From positions 124,001-188,000 of the forward strand of contig NZ_FOUJ01000004.1 in assembly GCF_900114835.1 (NCBI RefSeq): a stretch of 64,000 nt of DNA. The letters are read 5' to 3'. Both the position numbers and the translations under genes were made by a program. Under the pieces are notes generated by a model. It saw nothing but the letters and a program-made list of their open reading frames with translations, ran no database searches and was not told where the DNA came from. Below are positions 8,594 to 18,751 of this stretch, piece by piece (position 1 is the stretch's first letter; the number at the start of each line of letters is the position of its first letter). Source of the DNA: Methanolobus profundi. Lineage in GTDB: Archaea > Halobacteriota > Methanosarcinia > Methanosarcinales > Methanosarcinaceae.

Positions 8594-10033
8594 TTGCAGG
8601 ACCGAAGTAAACTCTTAGCTGACGAAAGCATAGGTAAGCTCCTTTTCAAACTTTCTGCTCCCGCCACTGTGGGAATGTTAGTTCAGGCTCTCTATAACCT
8701 GGTAGATACTGCTTTTGTAGGACAGGCACTTGGTGAGAACAGTATACCAGCCATAGGAGGTATCGCGGTGGCTTTCCCTGTTATGATGATAGTCATGGCA
8801 ACAGCTCTTGCCATCGGTATCGGTGGAGCATCCATGATCTCGCGCAGCCTTGGTAAAAAAGACCAGGACAGGGCCGAGAACGTAATGGGAAACGTACTGT
8901 CCATGGTACTGATAATAAGCGTGCTCATCTGCGTGCTGGGAAGTATATTCATAACGCCCATATTGAGGCTCTTCGGGGCTACTGATACGATCCTGCCTTA
9001 TGCTACAGATTATCTCAGCATCATATTGTACGGATCAGTGTTCTTCATGTTCGCTCTGGCAATGAACAATGTCGTGCGCTCAGAAGGAAATGCAAAGGTA
9101 GCAATGTACACCATGCTTATCTCAGCTCTGGTGAATATCATACTTGATCCTTTTTTCATATTCAACTCAGGATATATCGAGTTCAATTTCCTTGCTGACA
9201 AGTTAGGGATCGTTATCCAGCCACTGTATGTGTATGGGTTTGGACTGGGAGTGAAAGGAGCGGCAATTGCAACCGTACTTGCCCAGACCACAGGAGCAAT
9301 ATTCCTGGTATGGTATTTTGCATCCGGAAATTCAAGTCTCAGATTCCACACAAGATATCTTATACCAAAATGGGACATCGCAAAGGAGAGTATCTCAATA
9401 GGAATGGGACCACTTGCAAGGAACGCATCCAGTAGTCTGGTTGTGATCGTACTGAACAATATACTCATTGCCTATGGCGGAGGAGATATCGCAATTGCCA
9501 TCTTCGGTGTTGCCAACCGCCTGTTCATGTTCACATTCATGCCAATGTATGGGATCGTTCAGGGATTACAACCCATTGTGGGATTCAACTACGGTGCAAG
9601 GAAGTTCTCCCGTGTAATGGAATCGGTGAAGCTCTCTATGTTCGTTACGACCACCATGGCGATCATTGGATTCATAGTTCTCATTGCCTTCCCGGAACAA
9701 TTGTTCCGAATATTCACCACCGATCAACAGCTTATCTCATCCGGCAAATACGCAACACGCATCATGGTACTTGCATTGCCACTGGTAGGTTTCCAGGTAG
9801 TTGGTGCCTCACTATACCAGGCCATAGGAAAGGCACGACCATCGTTCCTGCTGGCAATGAGCCGCCAATTACTATTCCTGATACCTCTGGTATTGATACT
9901 GCCACATTTCTTCCAGTTGACAGGTGTATGGATGGCTTTCCCGTTATCTGACAGTCTATCCTTCATGCTCACTCTTGTAATGGTTATCAGAGAGTTCAAA
10001 GTACTCTCAGGAATGGGCGAAACGATCGCCTAG
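8594..10033 (+). CDS. MATE family multidrug/cation exporter
   Basis: A 479-residue membrane protein with about twelve hydrophobic segments in two homologous halves. Family features are the opening [20 protein letters not shown], the [11 protein letters not shown] motif in helix 1-2, and in the second half a repeat of the pattern with [13 protein letters not shown] and [12 protein letters not shown]. Such proteins export drugs, dyes or metabolites in exchange for Na+ or H+; the substrate cannot be told. The start is taken as TTG at 8594 with a GAAGG ribosome site upstream; no ATG exists before the first helix. Monocistronic by spacing. Confidence 0.9.
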   Translation: MQDRSKLLADESIGKLLFKLSAPATVGMLVQALYNLVDTAFVGQALGENSIPAIGGIAVAFPVMMIVMATALAIGIGGASMISRSLGKKDQDRAENVMGNVLSMVLIISVLICVLGSIFITPILRLFGATDTILPYATDYLSIILYGSVFFMFALAMNNVVRSEGNAKVAMYTMLISALVNIILDPFFIFNSGYIEFNFLADKLGIVIQPLYVYGFGLGVKGAAIATVLAQTTGAIFLVWYFASGNSSLRFHTRYLIPKWDIAKESISIGMGPLARNASSSLVVIVLNNILIAYGGGDIAIAIFGVANRLFMFTFMPMYGIVQGLQPIVGFNYGARKFSRVMESVKLSMFVTTTMAIIGFIVLIAFPEQLFRIFTTDQQLISSGKYATRIMVLALPLVGFQVVGASLYQAIGKARPSFLLAMSRQLLFLIPLVLILPHFFQLTGVWMAFPLSDSLSFMLTLVMVIREFKVLSGMGETIA

Positions 10034-10094
10034 TAATCACCCTGATAGCCATAATACAACGCATTTAAAAAGCATCAGGACAATTCTAGGATTC

Positions 10095-11636
10095 ATGTCA
10101 TATGAGAACGGACCACTTTTACTGATGATACTTGACGGTTGGGGCTACACCACCGAAGATCAGGGTAACGCAATAACGGCTGCAAATACCCCCGTACTTG
10201 ACTCTCTGGTAGAGAAATATCCTTCATGCTTACTTCAGGTCTCAGGAGAAGGCGTCGGGCTTCCTGAAGGACAGATGGGGAACTCAGAAGTAGGACATCT
10301 TAACATAGGTGCAGGCAGGATCGTCTATCAGGACCTTACACGCATCAACAAGGACATCAGAGAAGGCTCCTTCTTCGAAAATCAGGTTTTTCTTAAGGCA
10401 ATGGAGAACGTAAAGGAAAATGATTCCTCACTTCATCTTATGGGACTTTTTTCATACGGCGGCGTCCACAGTCATATGGACCACATGAGAGCCCTTGTGG
10501 AAATGGCAAAGAAAGAAGGAGTTGAAAAGGTCTACATCCACGCATTCCTCGATGGCAGGGATGTTCCACCACAGACAGCTCTTGAGGACATGAAAGCTCA
10601 TGAGGAATTCTGCAAGAGCACAGGTATAGCAAAGACTACAACTGTCTCCGGCAGGTACTATGCAATGGACCGTGACAAACGCTGGGATAGAACAGAACTG
10701 GCTTACGATGCACTCACACTTGGAGAAGGCATCCTTGCAGATGATGCTGTCTCTGCGGTCAGCCAGGCATATGACAGAGGAGAGAATGATGAGTTCGTCA
10801 AGCCTACTGTTGTTACAGATGAGGAAGGTAAACCTGTTGCAACTGTAAAGGACGGAGATTCAGTTATTTTCTTCAACTTCCGTCCTGACAGGGCAAGACA
10901 GATGACATACGCATTTGTGGATGATGCTTTTGATGGTTTTGAGAGAAAGCTCAGACCAAATGTCCATTATGTCTGCATGGCCGAGTATGATGAAAAACTG
11001 GATGTTCCAATAGCATTCCCACCGGAGTGCATTGAGGATACTCTTGGAGAGGTTCTGAGCAAGAATAACAAAAAGCAGCTTCGAATAGCTGAGACCGAGA
11101 AGTACGCCCATGTGACATTCTTCTTCAACGGTGGTGTTGAAAAGGAGAATGAAGGTGAGGACAGGTGTCTTGTACGATCACCTGACGTTGCTACCTATGA
11201 TCTCAAACCTGAGATGAGCGCATACGAAGTAACCGATGAACTCGTAGCAAAGATACGTTCTGACAATTATGATGTTATAATACTCAATTTTGCTAACATG
11301 GATATGGTAGGCCATACCGGCATCGTCGATGCAGCCATAAAGGCGATCGAATCCGTTGATAAGTGTGTTGGAAAGATAGTCGATGCTATTATCGAGAAAG
11401 ATGGAGCAGCGCTCATAACAGCAGACCATGGCAACGCTGAGAAGATGATAGACTACAATACCGGAAAGCCACACACTGCGCATACTTCCAACCCTGTAAG
11501 ATGTGTTCTTGTGAACGGAAAGGAAGGAATTGGATTGCAGGATGGAAAACTCTCAGACCTTGCACCTACAATGCTGGAGATACTTGGTATCGATAAGCCT
11601 GAGAAAATGACAGGAATGTCGTTAATAACAAAATAA
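10095..11636 (+). CDS. gpmI: 2,3-bisphosphoglycerate-independent phosphoglycerate mutase
   Basis: This 513-residue enzyme interconverts 3- and 2-phosphoglycerate in glycolysis and gluconeogenesis. It is the long, bacterial-type i[12 protein letters not shown] with metal ligand Asp14, and the phosphoserine Ser64 in [15 protein letters not shown]. Further family marks are [21 protein letters not shown](K)[16 protein letters not shown], and the late metal site [12 protein letters not shown] followed by HTAHTSNPV. Most archaea carry the shorter archaeal iPGM; the bacterial-type enzyme is known in Methanosarcinaceae and is probably an old acquisition. The gene meets fen1 tail to tail with a 16-base gap. 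Confidence 0.96.
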   Translation: MSYENGPLLLMILDGWGYTTEDQGNAITAANTPVLDSLVEKYPSCLLQVSGEGVGLPEGQMGNSEVGHLNIGAGRIVYQDLTRINKDIREGSFFENQVFLKAMENVKENDSSLHLMGLFSYGGVHSHMDHMRALVEMAKKEGVEKVYIHAFLDGRDVPPQTALEDMKAHEEFCKSTGIAKTTTVSGRYYAMDRDKRWDRTELAYDALTLGEGILADDAVSAVSQAYDRGENDEFVKPTVVTDEEGKPVATVKDGDSVIFFNFRPDRARQMTYAFVDDAFDGFERKLRPNVHYVCMAEYDEKLDVPIAFPPECIEDTLGEVLSKNNKKQLRIAETEKYAHVTFFFNGGVEKENEGEDRCLVRSPDVATYDLKPEMSAYEVTDELVAKIRSDNYDVIILNFANMDMVGHTGIVDAAIKAIESVDKCVGKIVDAIIEKDGAALITADHGNAEKMIDYNTGKPHTAHTSNPVRCVLVNGKEGIGLQDGKLSDLAPTMLEILGIDKPEKMTGMSLITK

Positions 11637-11652
11637 AAGGAATATTTGCTTT

Positions 11653-12669
11653 TCAGAACCACTTGTCCAGTGTGCTCTGGCCGCTTCCTGAAGAAGCCTT
11701 CAGGCGCTCCAGAGCCTTTGTGACCCTGTCCTCTGAGAAATCATGTTCCCCACAGAGGAAAGAGACAACTGCCTGAGCATCAGGTTTGTCCCATTTTAGA
11801 GAATAATCATCTGTGACATCAGGAGATTTGAAGAACTCTTTGATATCCTCAAGGTTCGGGATATCAAGTCCTTTTACTTCCAATACCTTTTCAATGCTTC
11901 CATGGTCCTTTATGAGCTTAAGGGCTGTTTTTGGACCTACTCCCTCAAGACCTTCATTGTAATCCGTACCCACACAAAGAGCGATATCTATAAGCTGTGA
12001 ACGATCGATCCCAAGTTCATCAAGGTTCTCTTTCAGGTCGATGACCTCAGGTTTTACATCCACATAGATATTCTTCTTTGGAAGTTTCCTTTTGCCTGAG
12101 ACAGTAAGGTTCCTGACAACCAGAGGAGAACCAAAAAGAAAAGAATCATAATCCTGTGATGCTATCTTGTCAGCATCACCTTTCTTGACCATGTAAGCAG
12201 CCTGCGCTTCCCCTTCTGAGGGTGCATCGACAAAAGGAATACCCATGGCAGTTAACAATTTCTTTGAATCCTCAACTATTGTCGCATCTACCTTTGCAGA
12301 TGCCTGAGCATACTTATATGCCTCTTCTGCAAGCCCCTTTTCCCGGGCCTCATCCCATTTTACCTTTGCATTCTCACGGGACTCAGTGCGCTTCCGGATA
12401 GTAGCTGATTTCCATTCTGGTGGCTTGCCATCAAAAACAAAGACAGGTTTCACTCCTGCTTCAACAATATTGGTCATCCTGTAAAGGATACCGGACAAAT
12501 GGGATGTTACATTACCCTGTGAATCCTTCAGGGGAGTTCCATCTCTTTGTCGGATGATACTTAAGAACTGGTAAAGTGTATTGTAGGCGTCTATCGCCAC
12601 TATATCTAAAGAAAGGTCAGATACCTCGATCGTGCTTCTCCTAAGAAGCTCTCCTATATCAACACCCAT
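11653..12669 (-). CDS. fen: Flap endonuclease 1
   Basis: FEN-1 removes 5' flaps during Okazaki-fragment maturation and base excision repair. The 338-residue length is standard for archaea. Active-site acids are visible: Asp27 in AIDAYNTLY, Asp80 in VFDGKPP, the Glu pair in [10 protein letters not shown], and ASQDYDS. The helix-hairpin-helix region [20 protein letters not shown] follows. The last eight residues QSTLDKWF are a perfect PCNA-binding (PIP) box. Start is the ATG at 12669 (MGVDIGELL, invariant in the family). A small gene lies 38 bases upstream on the same strand and may be co-transcribed. Confidence 0.97.
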   Translation of the reverse strand: MGVDIGELLRRSTIEVSDLSLDIVAIDAYNTLYQFLSIIRQRDGTPLKDSQGNVTSHLSGILYRMTNIVEAGVKPVFVFDGKPPEWKSATIRKRTESRENAKVKWDEAREKGLAEEAYKYAQASAKVDATIVEDSKKLLTAMGIPFVDAPSEGEAQAAYMVKKGDADKIASQDYDSFLFGSPLVVRNLTVSGKRKLPKKNIYVDVKPEVIDLKENLDELGIDRSQLIDIALCVGTDYNEGLEGVGPKTALKLIKDHGSIEKVLEVKGLDIPNLEDIKEFFKSPDVTDDYSLKWDKPDAQAVVSFLCGEHDFSEDRVTKALERLKASSGSGQSTLDKWF

Positions 12670-12707
12670 ATCGCATCATATAGAAAATATGTGGATCAGT
12701 TCAGCCT

Positions 12708-13022
12708 TTAGGCCTCACTTGTTATAAGTCCATTGCATTCAAGTCTTACATCAATGACAGAATCGTCATTCGCATCTATCTTTCCCACCTTAAGGATATT
12801 TCCTACCCTGTCAATAAGATGTGTTTTGGTTATCTGCACCTGATGCAGATCACCCGATTCTCTATTTTTGTGGATCACCACAAGGTTATGCTGATCACCA
12901 TCATTCTTACCTAACTTTGACATCATGTTCTTCACAAGTTGTTCAAAGTCGGAATAGATAAGGATCTCAGAGCATTTACCGGCTTTTTTTATTATTCCTA
13001 TCGGTTCTAAATTAATGCGCAT
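12708..13022 (-). CDS. Hypothetical protein, 104 aa, possible degenerate TrmO/TsaA-like barrel
   Basis: No close family recognised. The opening MRINLEPIGIIKKA and the closing GNILKVGKIDANDDSVIDVRLE echo the first strand and the last strands of the TrmO (TsaA) beta-barrel, in which LKPIGVI and GLDALDGTPVLDIKPY occupy these places. The central SAM-binding motifs of TrmO (such as the RPNPIG loop) are absent and the chain is about 40 residues short, so it would not be an active methyltransferase. This resemblance was judged by eye and may be chance. It lies upstream of fen on the same strand (38-base gap). Confidence 0.55.
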   Translation of the reverse strand: MRINLEPIGIIKKAGKCSEILIYSDFEQLVKNMMSKLGKNDGDQHNLVVIHKNRESGDLHQVQITKTHLIDRVGNILKVGKIDANDDSVIDVRLECNGLITSEA

Positions 13023-13127
13023 GTACGCACCTCTTATAGATAGAGATATTACTCAGTATCCTACAACAGACTAGTTAATATGGTTTTCGGGTTTTGAATG
13101 GAACAATAAATATTATAATGTAAAAAA

Positions 13128-13451
13128 TTATCTGTATCTGGTCCTGTCCAGTGATGCAATTACATCATCCATTCTCAAAAGGACCTCATGAACTCTTGAA
13201 TCAATATTGTTCTCTACACTCTGAATATTTATTCTCAATGAACGTTCCTTTGCCTCAAGCATGTTATCAAGCTTACGCAGACGCATGTCAACTGAAAGGA
13301 TCATTCCTGCCAGTGCACCCACCATGACCATGGCAGCCAATATTATCAAAGCATTTGCCGGACTGTATTTAAACCTTCCAAGCCACTCATAGGTCAGCAC
13401 AAATGAAGAAACTACCATTACAACTGAGAATAATATATCTCTGATTTCCAT
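13128..13451 (-). CDS. Small membrane protein with C-terminal coiled coil
   Basis: A 107-residue protein with two membrane segments (about 7-24 and 32-53) joined by a short loop, then a charged helical tail (about 55-105) with heptad-like spacing of hydrophobics: MRLRKLDNMLEAKERSLRIN and VENNIDSRVHEVLLRMDDV. The family is not recognised. It resembles small membrane-tethered coiled-coil proteins, but no function can be given. It is divergent from the presenilin-homologue gene, with 147 AT-rich bases between them. Confidence 0.6.
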   Translation of the reverse strand: MEIRDILFSVVMVVSSFVLTYEWLGRFKYSPANALIILAAMVMVGALAGMILSVDMRLRKLDNMLEAKERSLRINIQSVENNIDSRVHEVLLRMDDVIASLDRTRYR

Positions 13452-13598
13452 TCTGATCCCTCTCTACTTAGATAAGGGCTGTTTTGCTATTTATATTATT
13501 TAACTCTATTTTTTTAAAAGAGAATCACTTAAATACTGAACCATACCTTTACTATATTTATATAATATTCGTTAATTTATATAATTGGAGTTGAACCA

Positions 13599-14525
13599 TT
13601 GAGTTCGGAGACGGGAATAAAGGACTATATACCAATGCTTGTGATGGCAGGTATAATACTGATAGTACAGATCACAGCACTGCTTTTAGCCACACCAATG
13701 AATGATAGCGGCATGCAGGCATTCGAGGATCCTGATTCAACTGCTAACAGCATCTATTACATAGGGATCATCCTTGTATTCACGTTCTTCCTGTTGATGG
13801 CGATCAAGAAGAACATGGAATGGATCATACAACTGGTCATATTGCTTGCCGTGGGAGCCACCATGTTCTATGTATTCTTCGCCCTGCTCTCCCTTGCGAA
13901 CATCACAGAGATGACAAACAACATCATATCCACTGTGGTAGCTGCCGTGCTCACCATACTGCTCTATAAGTTCCCTGAGTGGTATGTGATCGATACAGTA
14001 GGACTCATAATAGGAGCAGGAGCAAGTGCGATATTTGGAATATCCCTGTCAATACTACCTGTTATCGTGCTGCTCGGATTGCTTGCAATATATGACGCTA
14101 TATCCGTGTACAAGACAAAGCACATGATCGATCTGGCAGAAGGAGTGATGGACCTGCGTTTACCCATCCTCTTTGTGATCCCAAAACATCTGAGGTACTC
14201 ATTCATCGAGGATTCTTTCAATAAGGAAGAAGGCAAGGAGAAAGAAGCTTTCTTCATGGGTCTTGGAGATGCCATAATGCCAACGATCCTTGTAGTATCT
14301 GCAAATGTGTTCCTGGTGCAGAAAACTGATGCATTGAGCTATATTGGGTTCATATCCTACCCGGCCCTTGGTGCAATGATAGGAACTATCATAGGATTCA
14401 TAGCACTCAGCGTACTGGTAATGAGAGGAAAGCCACAGGCAGGATTACCATTCCTGAACAGTGGTGTTATACTTGGATACATAGTAGGGGTACTGGCCTC
14501 AGGGGCCGGAACACCCTTCTACTGA
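13599..14525 (+). CDS. Presenilin/signal peptide peptidase-type intramembrane aspartyl protease
   Basis: A 308-residue protein with nine hydrophobic segments of the archaeal presenilin homologue family (SPP_2/DUF1119). The diagnostic motifs are all present in order: AIYDAISVYKTKHM (the YD catalytic aspartate), MGLGDAIMP (the GxGD catalytic aspartate) and YPALGAMIG (the PAL motif). It should cleave membrane-spanning helices inside the bilayer; natural substrates in archaea are unknown. The start is TTG at 13599, eight bases after GGAG. The gene converges on the MCR activation operon with a 43-base gap. Confidence 0.92.
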   Translation: MSSETGIKDYIPMLVMAGIILIVQITALLLATPMNDSGMQAFEDPDSTANSIYYIGIILVFTFFLLMAIKKNMEWIIQLVILLAVGATMFYVFFALLSLANITEMTNNIISTVVAAVLTILLYKFPEWYVIDTVGLIIGAGASAIFGISLSILPVIVLLGLLAIYDAISVYKTKHMIDLAEGVMDLRLPILFVIPKHLRYSFIEDSFNKEEGKEKEAFFMGLGDAIMPTILVVSANVFLVQKTDALSYIGFISYPALGAMIGTIIGFIALSVLVMRGKPQAGLPFLNSGVILGYIVGVLASGAGTPFY

Positions 14526-14568
14526 TCCTTTTTTAAAATAAGAAAAAACGAATATCAAATTTCTTTTT

Positions 14569-15033
14569 TTAATCCTCTTCCGGAAGCTCGGAATTGATAT
14601 TGCATATAGCACAGTTGGAATTGGACAGACCTGAATTCGACTCGTTGAACTCTGCATCCACAGAACGTGTGCCTTCTGCAAGTACAGCAGCGGTTGAGAT
14701 AGTGCTTGCTATGAGAATGGAATCGAATATCTCTTCCTTTGAGACACCAAGTCTCTTAGCAACCCTGACATGGGTCTTCATACAATGTTCACAGCGCAAT
14801 GCTGATGCCACTGCTATGCAAATGAGTTCCACGGTCTTTGGGTCCATACGTTTGAACTCTCTCATAACGCTGTTCTCGTAGATCATACGCGATACGAAAA
14901 GTTCAGGCATATCCTTCATGAAGTTAATTATGTAAGGAACCTCACCATAGCGTTTCTCAACATCGGCCAGAATATCTTCCACGGCCTCTTCCGGCTCCTT
15001 ATCAAGGATCTCTTTTATTTTATCAAGTTCCAT
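14569..15033 (-). CDS. Carboxymuconolactone decarboxylase family thiol protein closing the MCR activation operon
   Basis: A 154-residue AhpD/CMD-fold protein. Residues 79-86 hold the redox motif CEHCMKTH, which in AhpD forms a reactive disulfide and relay; AKRLGVSKEEIFDSILIA follows as in the family. The C-terminal tail is unusual: after the fold ends near residue 125 it carries an extra CAIC pair (residues 141-144) in an Asn/Ser-rich stretch. It is the last gene of the leftward run that begins with atwA, 32 bases after mmp7, so it is likely co-expressed with MCR activation proteins. A role in thiol or peroxide chemistry around MCR is an inference; ordinary detoxification is the alternative. 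Confidence 0.85.
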   Translation of the reverse strand: MELDKIKEILDKEPEEAVEDILADVEKRYGEVPYIINFMKDMPELFVSRMIYENSVMREFKRMDPKTVELICIAVASALRCEHCMKTHVRVAKRLGVSKEEIFDSILIASTISTAAVLAEGTRSVDAEFNESNSGLSNSNCAICNINSELPEED

Positions 15034-15065
15034 AATAACCTCATGGCTTTGTTTTCAGCAGAAGA

Positions 15066-16004
15066 TCAGGCTGTGAACCCTACTTCAGATTCACGTTTGA
15101 TCTTGATCAATATATAATTTTTCATCTTGGAAAGCGTGACATCGGCCATATCAGAAAGCCTTACACCCTCATCGAACTCAAGGTTCTCCACCTTTTCATG
15201 GAACTCCTCATATGGAAGCTTCACACGCAGACCGTCAAGCTGGAGCGTAACCGGAGCAGGCGAGAACACATCGAATATCTCAGGGATCTGCTCATGGATC
15301 TCTTTCATGACCCTGGCAGGCAATACGGCCAGTGGGTCCTTTGCAAGATCTTCACGCATCTTCTCCACCACTTTAACGACGTTCTCCAGGAGAATATCGA
15401 GAGCACTCAGTTCACCACTTTTCCTCATACGGTGAGCGACCCTTCCAACGCCGCCAACATACAGGTCAGCATTCTCAACATCCTCTGTCTTAACGTCCAG
15501 AGGACCGCCGGTGACGATCTTAGGAATGGTAACGCCTTCAAGGAGCTTTGGCTTCTTGTTCTTTATACAATCACTGAAAGTACCGAAAGAGAATACAGCA
15601 AGGTCATGTTCATTGATGAGCTTCCTCTCGTAGTTATCGGAAAGTGAGACCCTTCTGCCCATTCCCCTTGCAAGACCGATCATATTGGTATTGGCACCGC
15701 CCCTGCGCATAAATTCTGCGACATCACATGCTGAATGTGGCAGGTGGTGTGATGCAAGTGTAGGGGAGACAACAGCTATCTCAGTACCCGTAAGCGGAGC
15801 ACGGGTGAGCTTACCAAGAAGTTTGGTTCCCAGTGCTTCGATGAGATGGACATCATCCCTTGGTATGAGCATAACAAGAGTGACCTCTGTAGCAGCAGGT
15901 ACTTTCTGGATAAGGTAACCTCCAAGGTCCTCCAGAAGTTCGGTTATCAGAGTATGCTGATGCACACCACCCTCATAGATATAGGGTTCCAGTATCGCTG
16001 CCAT
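15066..16004 (-). CDS. mmp7: Methanogenesis marker protein 7 (Mmp7)
   Basis: This 312-residue protein matches methanogenesis marker 7, a protein confined to organisms with methyl-coenzyme M reductase and found in the MCR activation complex purified from Methanothermobacter. Visible features are VSPTLASHHLPHSACDVAEF with a conserved cysteine, RRGGANTNMIGLARGMGRR, and FSFGTFSDCIKNKKP, a second conserved cysteine. Its ATG at 16004 overlaps the stop of mmp17 by one base, so the two are translationally coupled. It has no membrane segment. In the published activation complex the Mmp proteins are reported to carry complex iron-sulfur clusters; which residues here bind them cannot be assigned from sequence alone. 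Confidence 0.9.
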   Translation of the reverse strand: MAAILEPYIYEGGVHQHTLITELLEDLGGYLIQKVPAATEVTLVMLIPRDDVHLIEALGTKLLGKLTRAPLTGTEIAVVSPTLASHHLPHSACDVAEFMRRGGANTNMIGLARGMGRRVSLSDNYERKLINEHDLAVFSFGTFSDCIKNKKPKLLEGVTIPKIVTGGPLDVKTEDVENADLYVGGVGRVAHRMRKSGELSALDILLENVVKVVEKMREDLAKDPLAVLPARVMKEIHEQIPEIFDVFSPAPVTLQLDGLRVKLPYEEFHEKVENLEFDEGVRLSDMADVTLSKMKNYILIKIKRESEVGFTA

Positions 16005-16600
16005 TATTCACCCTCCATTAGCTCTTCTGCAAGATCACGTGCTTCCTGTATCCATTCAGGTTTAAGTATATCCTCACTGGCTGCGAAAACGAACCTGTGA
16101 CCATCCATTGAGTGATAACGCACTCTGAAACCTTCCGGGGTTGCCCTTATTGCCATTTCCACAAGCCTTGACTGGAGTGTACTTTGCGGGTCTGCAACTA
16201 CCATATCTGCAAGGAACTTTTTCTCGGCATCCACATCTTGAGCCGTCATGATAAGAGTTTTCCTCTCCGGCTGGTAGACCTTTGCACGACCATATTTCGC
16301 CCAGAGCTTCTCAAGAAGTTCAGGCAGGTATTTCTCCTGTTCAACGGATATCGTGATCTCTTTCTTCAAATGATTGCTTATATCTACACTGGCCATATCA
16401 GAAACTTTTACCCTTGGCTGGCTACCTCTGAGGATCACAGCCATCAGGTAAAGGGATTCCTCTGGTCTTACTATGACCTTTATGCGACCTATGGAACCAC
16501 CAAGTACAAGCTCAGTAATGATATCAGCAACTATGCTCTTGTACGCATCTCCTTCTGACTGGACAGGGGACTCTACAACGAAAGTCTCAAGAGCTTCCAT
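16004..16600 (-). CDS. mmp17: Methanogenesis marker protein 17 (Mmp17)
   Basis: A 198-residue protein of the marker 17 family: MEALETFVVESPVQSEGD at the N-terminus, AKYGRAKVYQPERKTLIM in the middle and IRATPEGFRVRYHSMDG near the end. It co-purifies with Mmp7, Mmp3, McrC and A2 in the MCR activation complex. The start at 16600 is decided by a GGAGG ribosome site nine bases upstream that overlaps the last codons of mmp15; a longer frame up to 16639 would add 13 atypical residues. It sits four bases after the mmp15 stop and overlaps mmp7 by one base. Confidence 0.9.
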   Translation of the reverse strand: MEALETFVVESPVQSEGDAYKSIVADIITELVLGGSIGRIKVIVRPEESLYLMAVILRGSQPRVKVSDMASVDISNHLKKEITISVEQEKYLPELLEKLWAKYGRAKVYQPERKTLIMTAQDVDAEKKFLADMVVADPQSTLQSRLVEMAIRATPEGFRVRYHSMDGHRFVFAASEDILKPEWIQEARDLAEELMEGE

Positions 16601-16604
16601 AGAA

Positions 16605-17846
16605 TTACTCCTCCACGTATCCTGATGCCAGTAAAGCACTTCCTACCGCACCTATAAGGTGGGAATTAGGTGGTACGAGAACATTGATCTTGAGCAACTC
16701 TCCAAGAGCCTTCGGGACACCTTCGATAAGTGATGAACCGCCTACAAGGATCAATGGTTCCTTCACATCGACCTCCTGAAGCTGCTGTTCGAATATCTGC
16801 TCTACAACACTATGACATGCAGCAGCAGCAACATCCTCAGGAGTTGAGCCCTTTGCGAGTGAGTTGACAAGTGACTGGATACCAAAAACGATACAGTAAC
16901 TGTTCATATCCACATTCTGCTCCATTCCTTTAACTGCAAGGGCACCGAGCTCTGTGATATCGACACCAAGTCTCTTTGCGGTCATATCAAGGAAACGACC
17001 TGAAGCACCTGCACAGATACCTCCCATTGTGAACATTCCGGGGATACCATCATCTACAGAGATAGCCTTGTTGTCCATTCCACCAATATCAATGACCGTA
17101 GCATGTCCTTTCTGGGTATCTGCAAGATAGACAGCACCCTTTGAGTTGACAGTGATCTCTTCCTGGATAAGTTTGGCATCGAAGTGCTCGCCAATAAGGA
17201 AACGACCATATCCTGTTGTGCCTATTGCCTGAATATCTTCCTGCTTCACACCTGCCTCTTCAAGAGCCTGGTTGAAAGCCTCTGTTGCACTATCAATAAC
17301 CTTGATGGTTGGTACCCAGCCGGACCCGATTATCTCGTTGTCCCTCATTACAACTGCTTTTGTAGTTGTAGAACCTGAGTCTATACCTGCAGTAAGTCCG
17401 CTCTGTTTTTCCCTTGCGAGCAGATGTCTTCTCCTTGCGATAGTTGTAAGAGCTTCCATACGGGTCAGCAGTGTAGCTGCCGTTGTACGCTCTGTGAATG
17501 AATAACTGATAACCGGAAGTTCGGAATGTTTGTTGATGTAACGGCGCACCTCGTTCCTGACAATAGCAGCCTCGGCACATCTGAAACATGAGGTAATGAA
17601 TACTCCATCAACATCCGTGATACCCTCTACAACAGCCTTTGCCCTTGCCATCATGAGACGAAGATCAGGACTTGCAGCCTCAATTCCGAAATCCTTGCCG
17701 ATATCGTCGAGTATATCGATCTCGATCTCAGGATACACCAGTTTGGCATTGACACTTGATGCTACAGACTCAAGTTCTCCGTGGACACCTGCATATTCAG
17801 AACCACATGATACCAGAGCAACTTTTACAACAGCTTCTTCGCTCAT
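16605..17846 (-). CDS. mmp15: Methanogenesis marker protein 15, BadF/HgdC-type ATPase (Mmp15)
   Basis: A 413-residue member of the ASKHA ATPases related to the activator of 2-hydroxyglutaryl-CoA dehydratase. Residues 1-135 form an N-terminal domain with [16 protein letters not shown] and [17 protein letters not shown]; then the ATPase core has the phosphate-1 loop [14 protein letters not shown], an [16 protein letters not shown] phosphate-2 loop, and [18 protein letters not shown] with the cysteine that in the HgdC family binds the [4Fe-4S] cluster shared by two subunits. By analogy it may couple ATP to low-potential electron transfer for Ni reduction in MCR; this is inference. It overlaps mmp5 by four bases. 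Confidence 0.92.
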   Translation of the reverse strand: MSEEAVVKVALVSCGSEYAGVHGELESVASSVNAKLVYPEIEIDILDDIGKDFGIEAASPDLRLMMARAKAVVEGITDVDGVFITSCFRCAEAAIVRNEVRRYINKHSELPVISYSFTERTTAATLLTRMEALTTIARRRHLLAREKQSGLTAGIDSGSTTTKAVVMRDNEIIGSGWVPTIKVIDSATEAFNQALEEAGVKQEDIQAIGTTGYGRFLIGEHFDAKLIQEEITVNSKGAVYLADTQKGHATVIDIGGMDNKAISVDDGIPGMFTMGGICAGASGRFLDMTAKRLGVDITELGALAVKGMEQNVDMNSYCIVFGIQSLVNSLAKGSTPEDVAAAACHSVVEQIFEQQLQEVDVKEPLILVGGSSLIEGVPKALGELLKINVLVPPNSHLIGAVGSALLASGYVEE

Positions 17847-18301
17847 TCTGTTGCCTCCTCACCATCAGGCAATGTCTTCAGGAACTCCGCGATCTTATAC
17901 ACGAATTCCTGTCCTTCATCATCGGAGTGAGGGAATTCAAGTTCGAGGAGAGGCATCTCACGGCTTCTTATGAGGTATTTGGTAAGCTCGTTGGTACGTG
18001 CACAACCCATGCAACCAAATGCCATAGGTGATTCACCTACAATAATACCAGCATCTGCCTGCTCGATCATCGGGCCCACAAGAGCCATCCTTCCTCTTAC
18101 ACCTGCCGGAACTTCAACAGCTGCATACTTCAGACCGTGTTTTGGTTCCTCCGCAGTGATGTTCATGGGCGGGGAATCCACACCTACGGTAGTAACCTTT
18201 TCCTTTATCTTTTCCATCATTGCTATAGGTGTGTGACCGAACCTCTGGACCAGGTCAGAAAGGATCAGACTGTTTGTAGGGTATATGATAACTTTAGCCA
18301 T
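17843..18301 (-). CDS. mmp5: Methanogenesis marker protein 5 (Mmp5)
   Basis: A 152-residue marker 5 protein: [20 protein letters not shown] at the start, [20 protein letters not shown], and the cysteine pair in [18 protein letters not shown]. The function is unknown; its occurrence follows that of methyl-coenzyme M reductase. It is encoded nine bases after mmp6 and overlaps the start of mmp15 by four bases (ATGA), so it is part of the same transcript. The CMGC motif could bind a cluster or act as a thiol pair. Confidence 0.9.
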   Translation of the reverse strand: MAKVIIYPTNSLILSDLVQRFGHTPIAMMEKIKEKVTTVGVDSPPMNITAEEPKHGLKYAAVEVPAGVRGRMALVGPMIEQADAGIIVGESPMAFGCMGCARTNELTKYLIRSREMPLLELEFPHSDDEGQEFVYKIAEFLKTLPDGEEATE

Positions 18302-18310
18302 TGTATTGCC

Positions 18311-18751
18311 TCATTGGGTGGATTCTATCAGATCCTGAAGCTCTTTCACTTCATATTTTTTCTTGCGTTCTACTTCCTTGAGAGGAACATGTTTGTCGTA
18401 TTTATCGAGGGCGTTCCCGATCATTGGAAGCATCATTGCCTCTTCCTTCAGGAAATAGAAACCGGGTCGTGATCCTCCTCCACGGGATGCACGGCATCGC
18501 CTGTCATCACCAGGAGGGAAACCTCGCTCCTTTACGAATATATGGTTCTTGTCGAGGTCGACGATCTCCTTTACCACTTTGTTCACAGACTCCCTTGGGC
18601 CTGTGACCATGGTTCCAAAACATGTTTCCTTGATAACTATATCAGTACTTGATTCGTATATCCTCATAGCAGCGTCGATCGGCAGCACGCTATCTGAACT
18701 TGTGACAACGAGTTTTGTTATAACATCCTCATTTCCTTCGGCCATCTTCAT
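18311..18751 (-). CDS. mmp6: Methanogenesis marker protein 6 (Mmp6)
   Basis: A 146-residue protein of the marker 6 family. Recognisable parts are TKLVVTSSDSVLPIDAAMRI, CFGTMVTGPRESVNKVV, HIFVKERGFPPGDDRRCRA and GGGSRPGFYFLKEEA. Its biochemical role is unknown. The start overlaps the end of mmp3 by four bases, which couples translation of the two, and mmp5 follows after nine bases. The tail from residue 118 is highly charged. Confidence 0.9.
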   Translation of the reverse strand: MKMAEGNEDVITKLVVTSSDSVLPIDAAMRIYESSTDIVIKETCFGTMVTGPRESVNKVVKEIVDLDKNHIFVKERGFPPGDDRRCRASRGGGSRPGFYFLKEEAMMLPMIGNALDKYDKHVPLKEVERKKKYEVKELQDLIESTQ

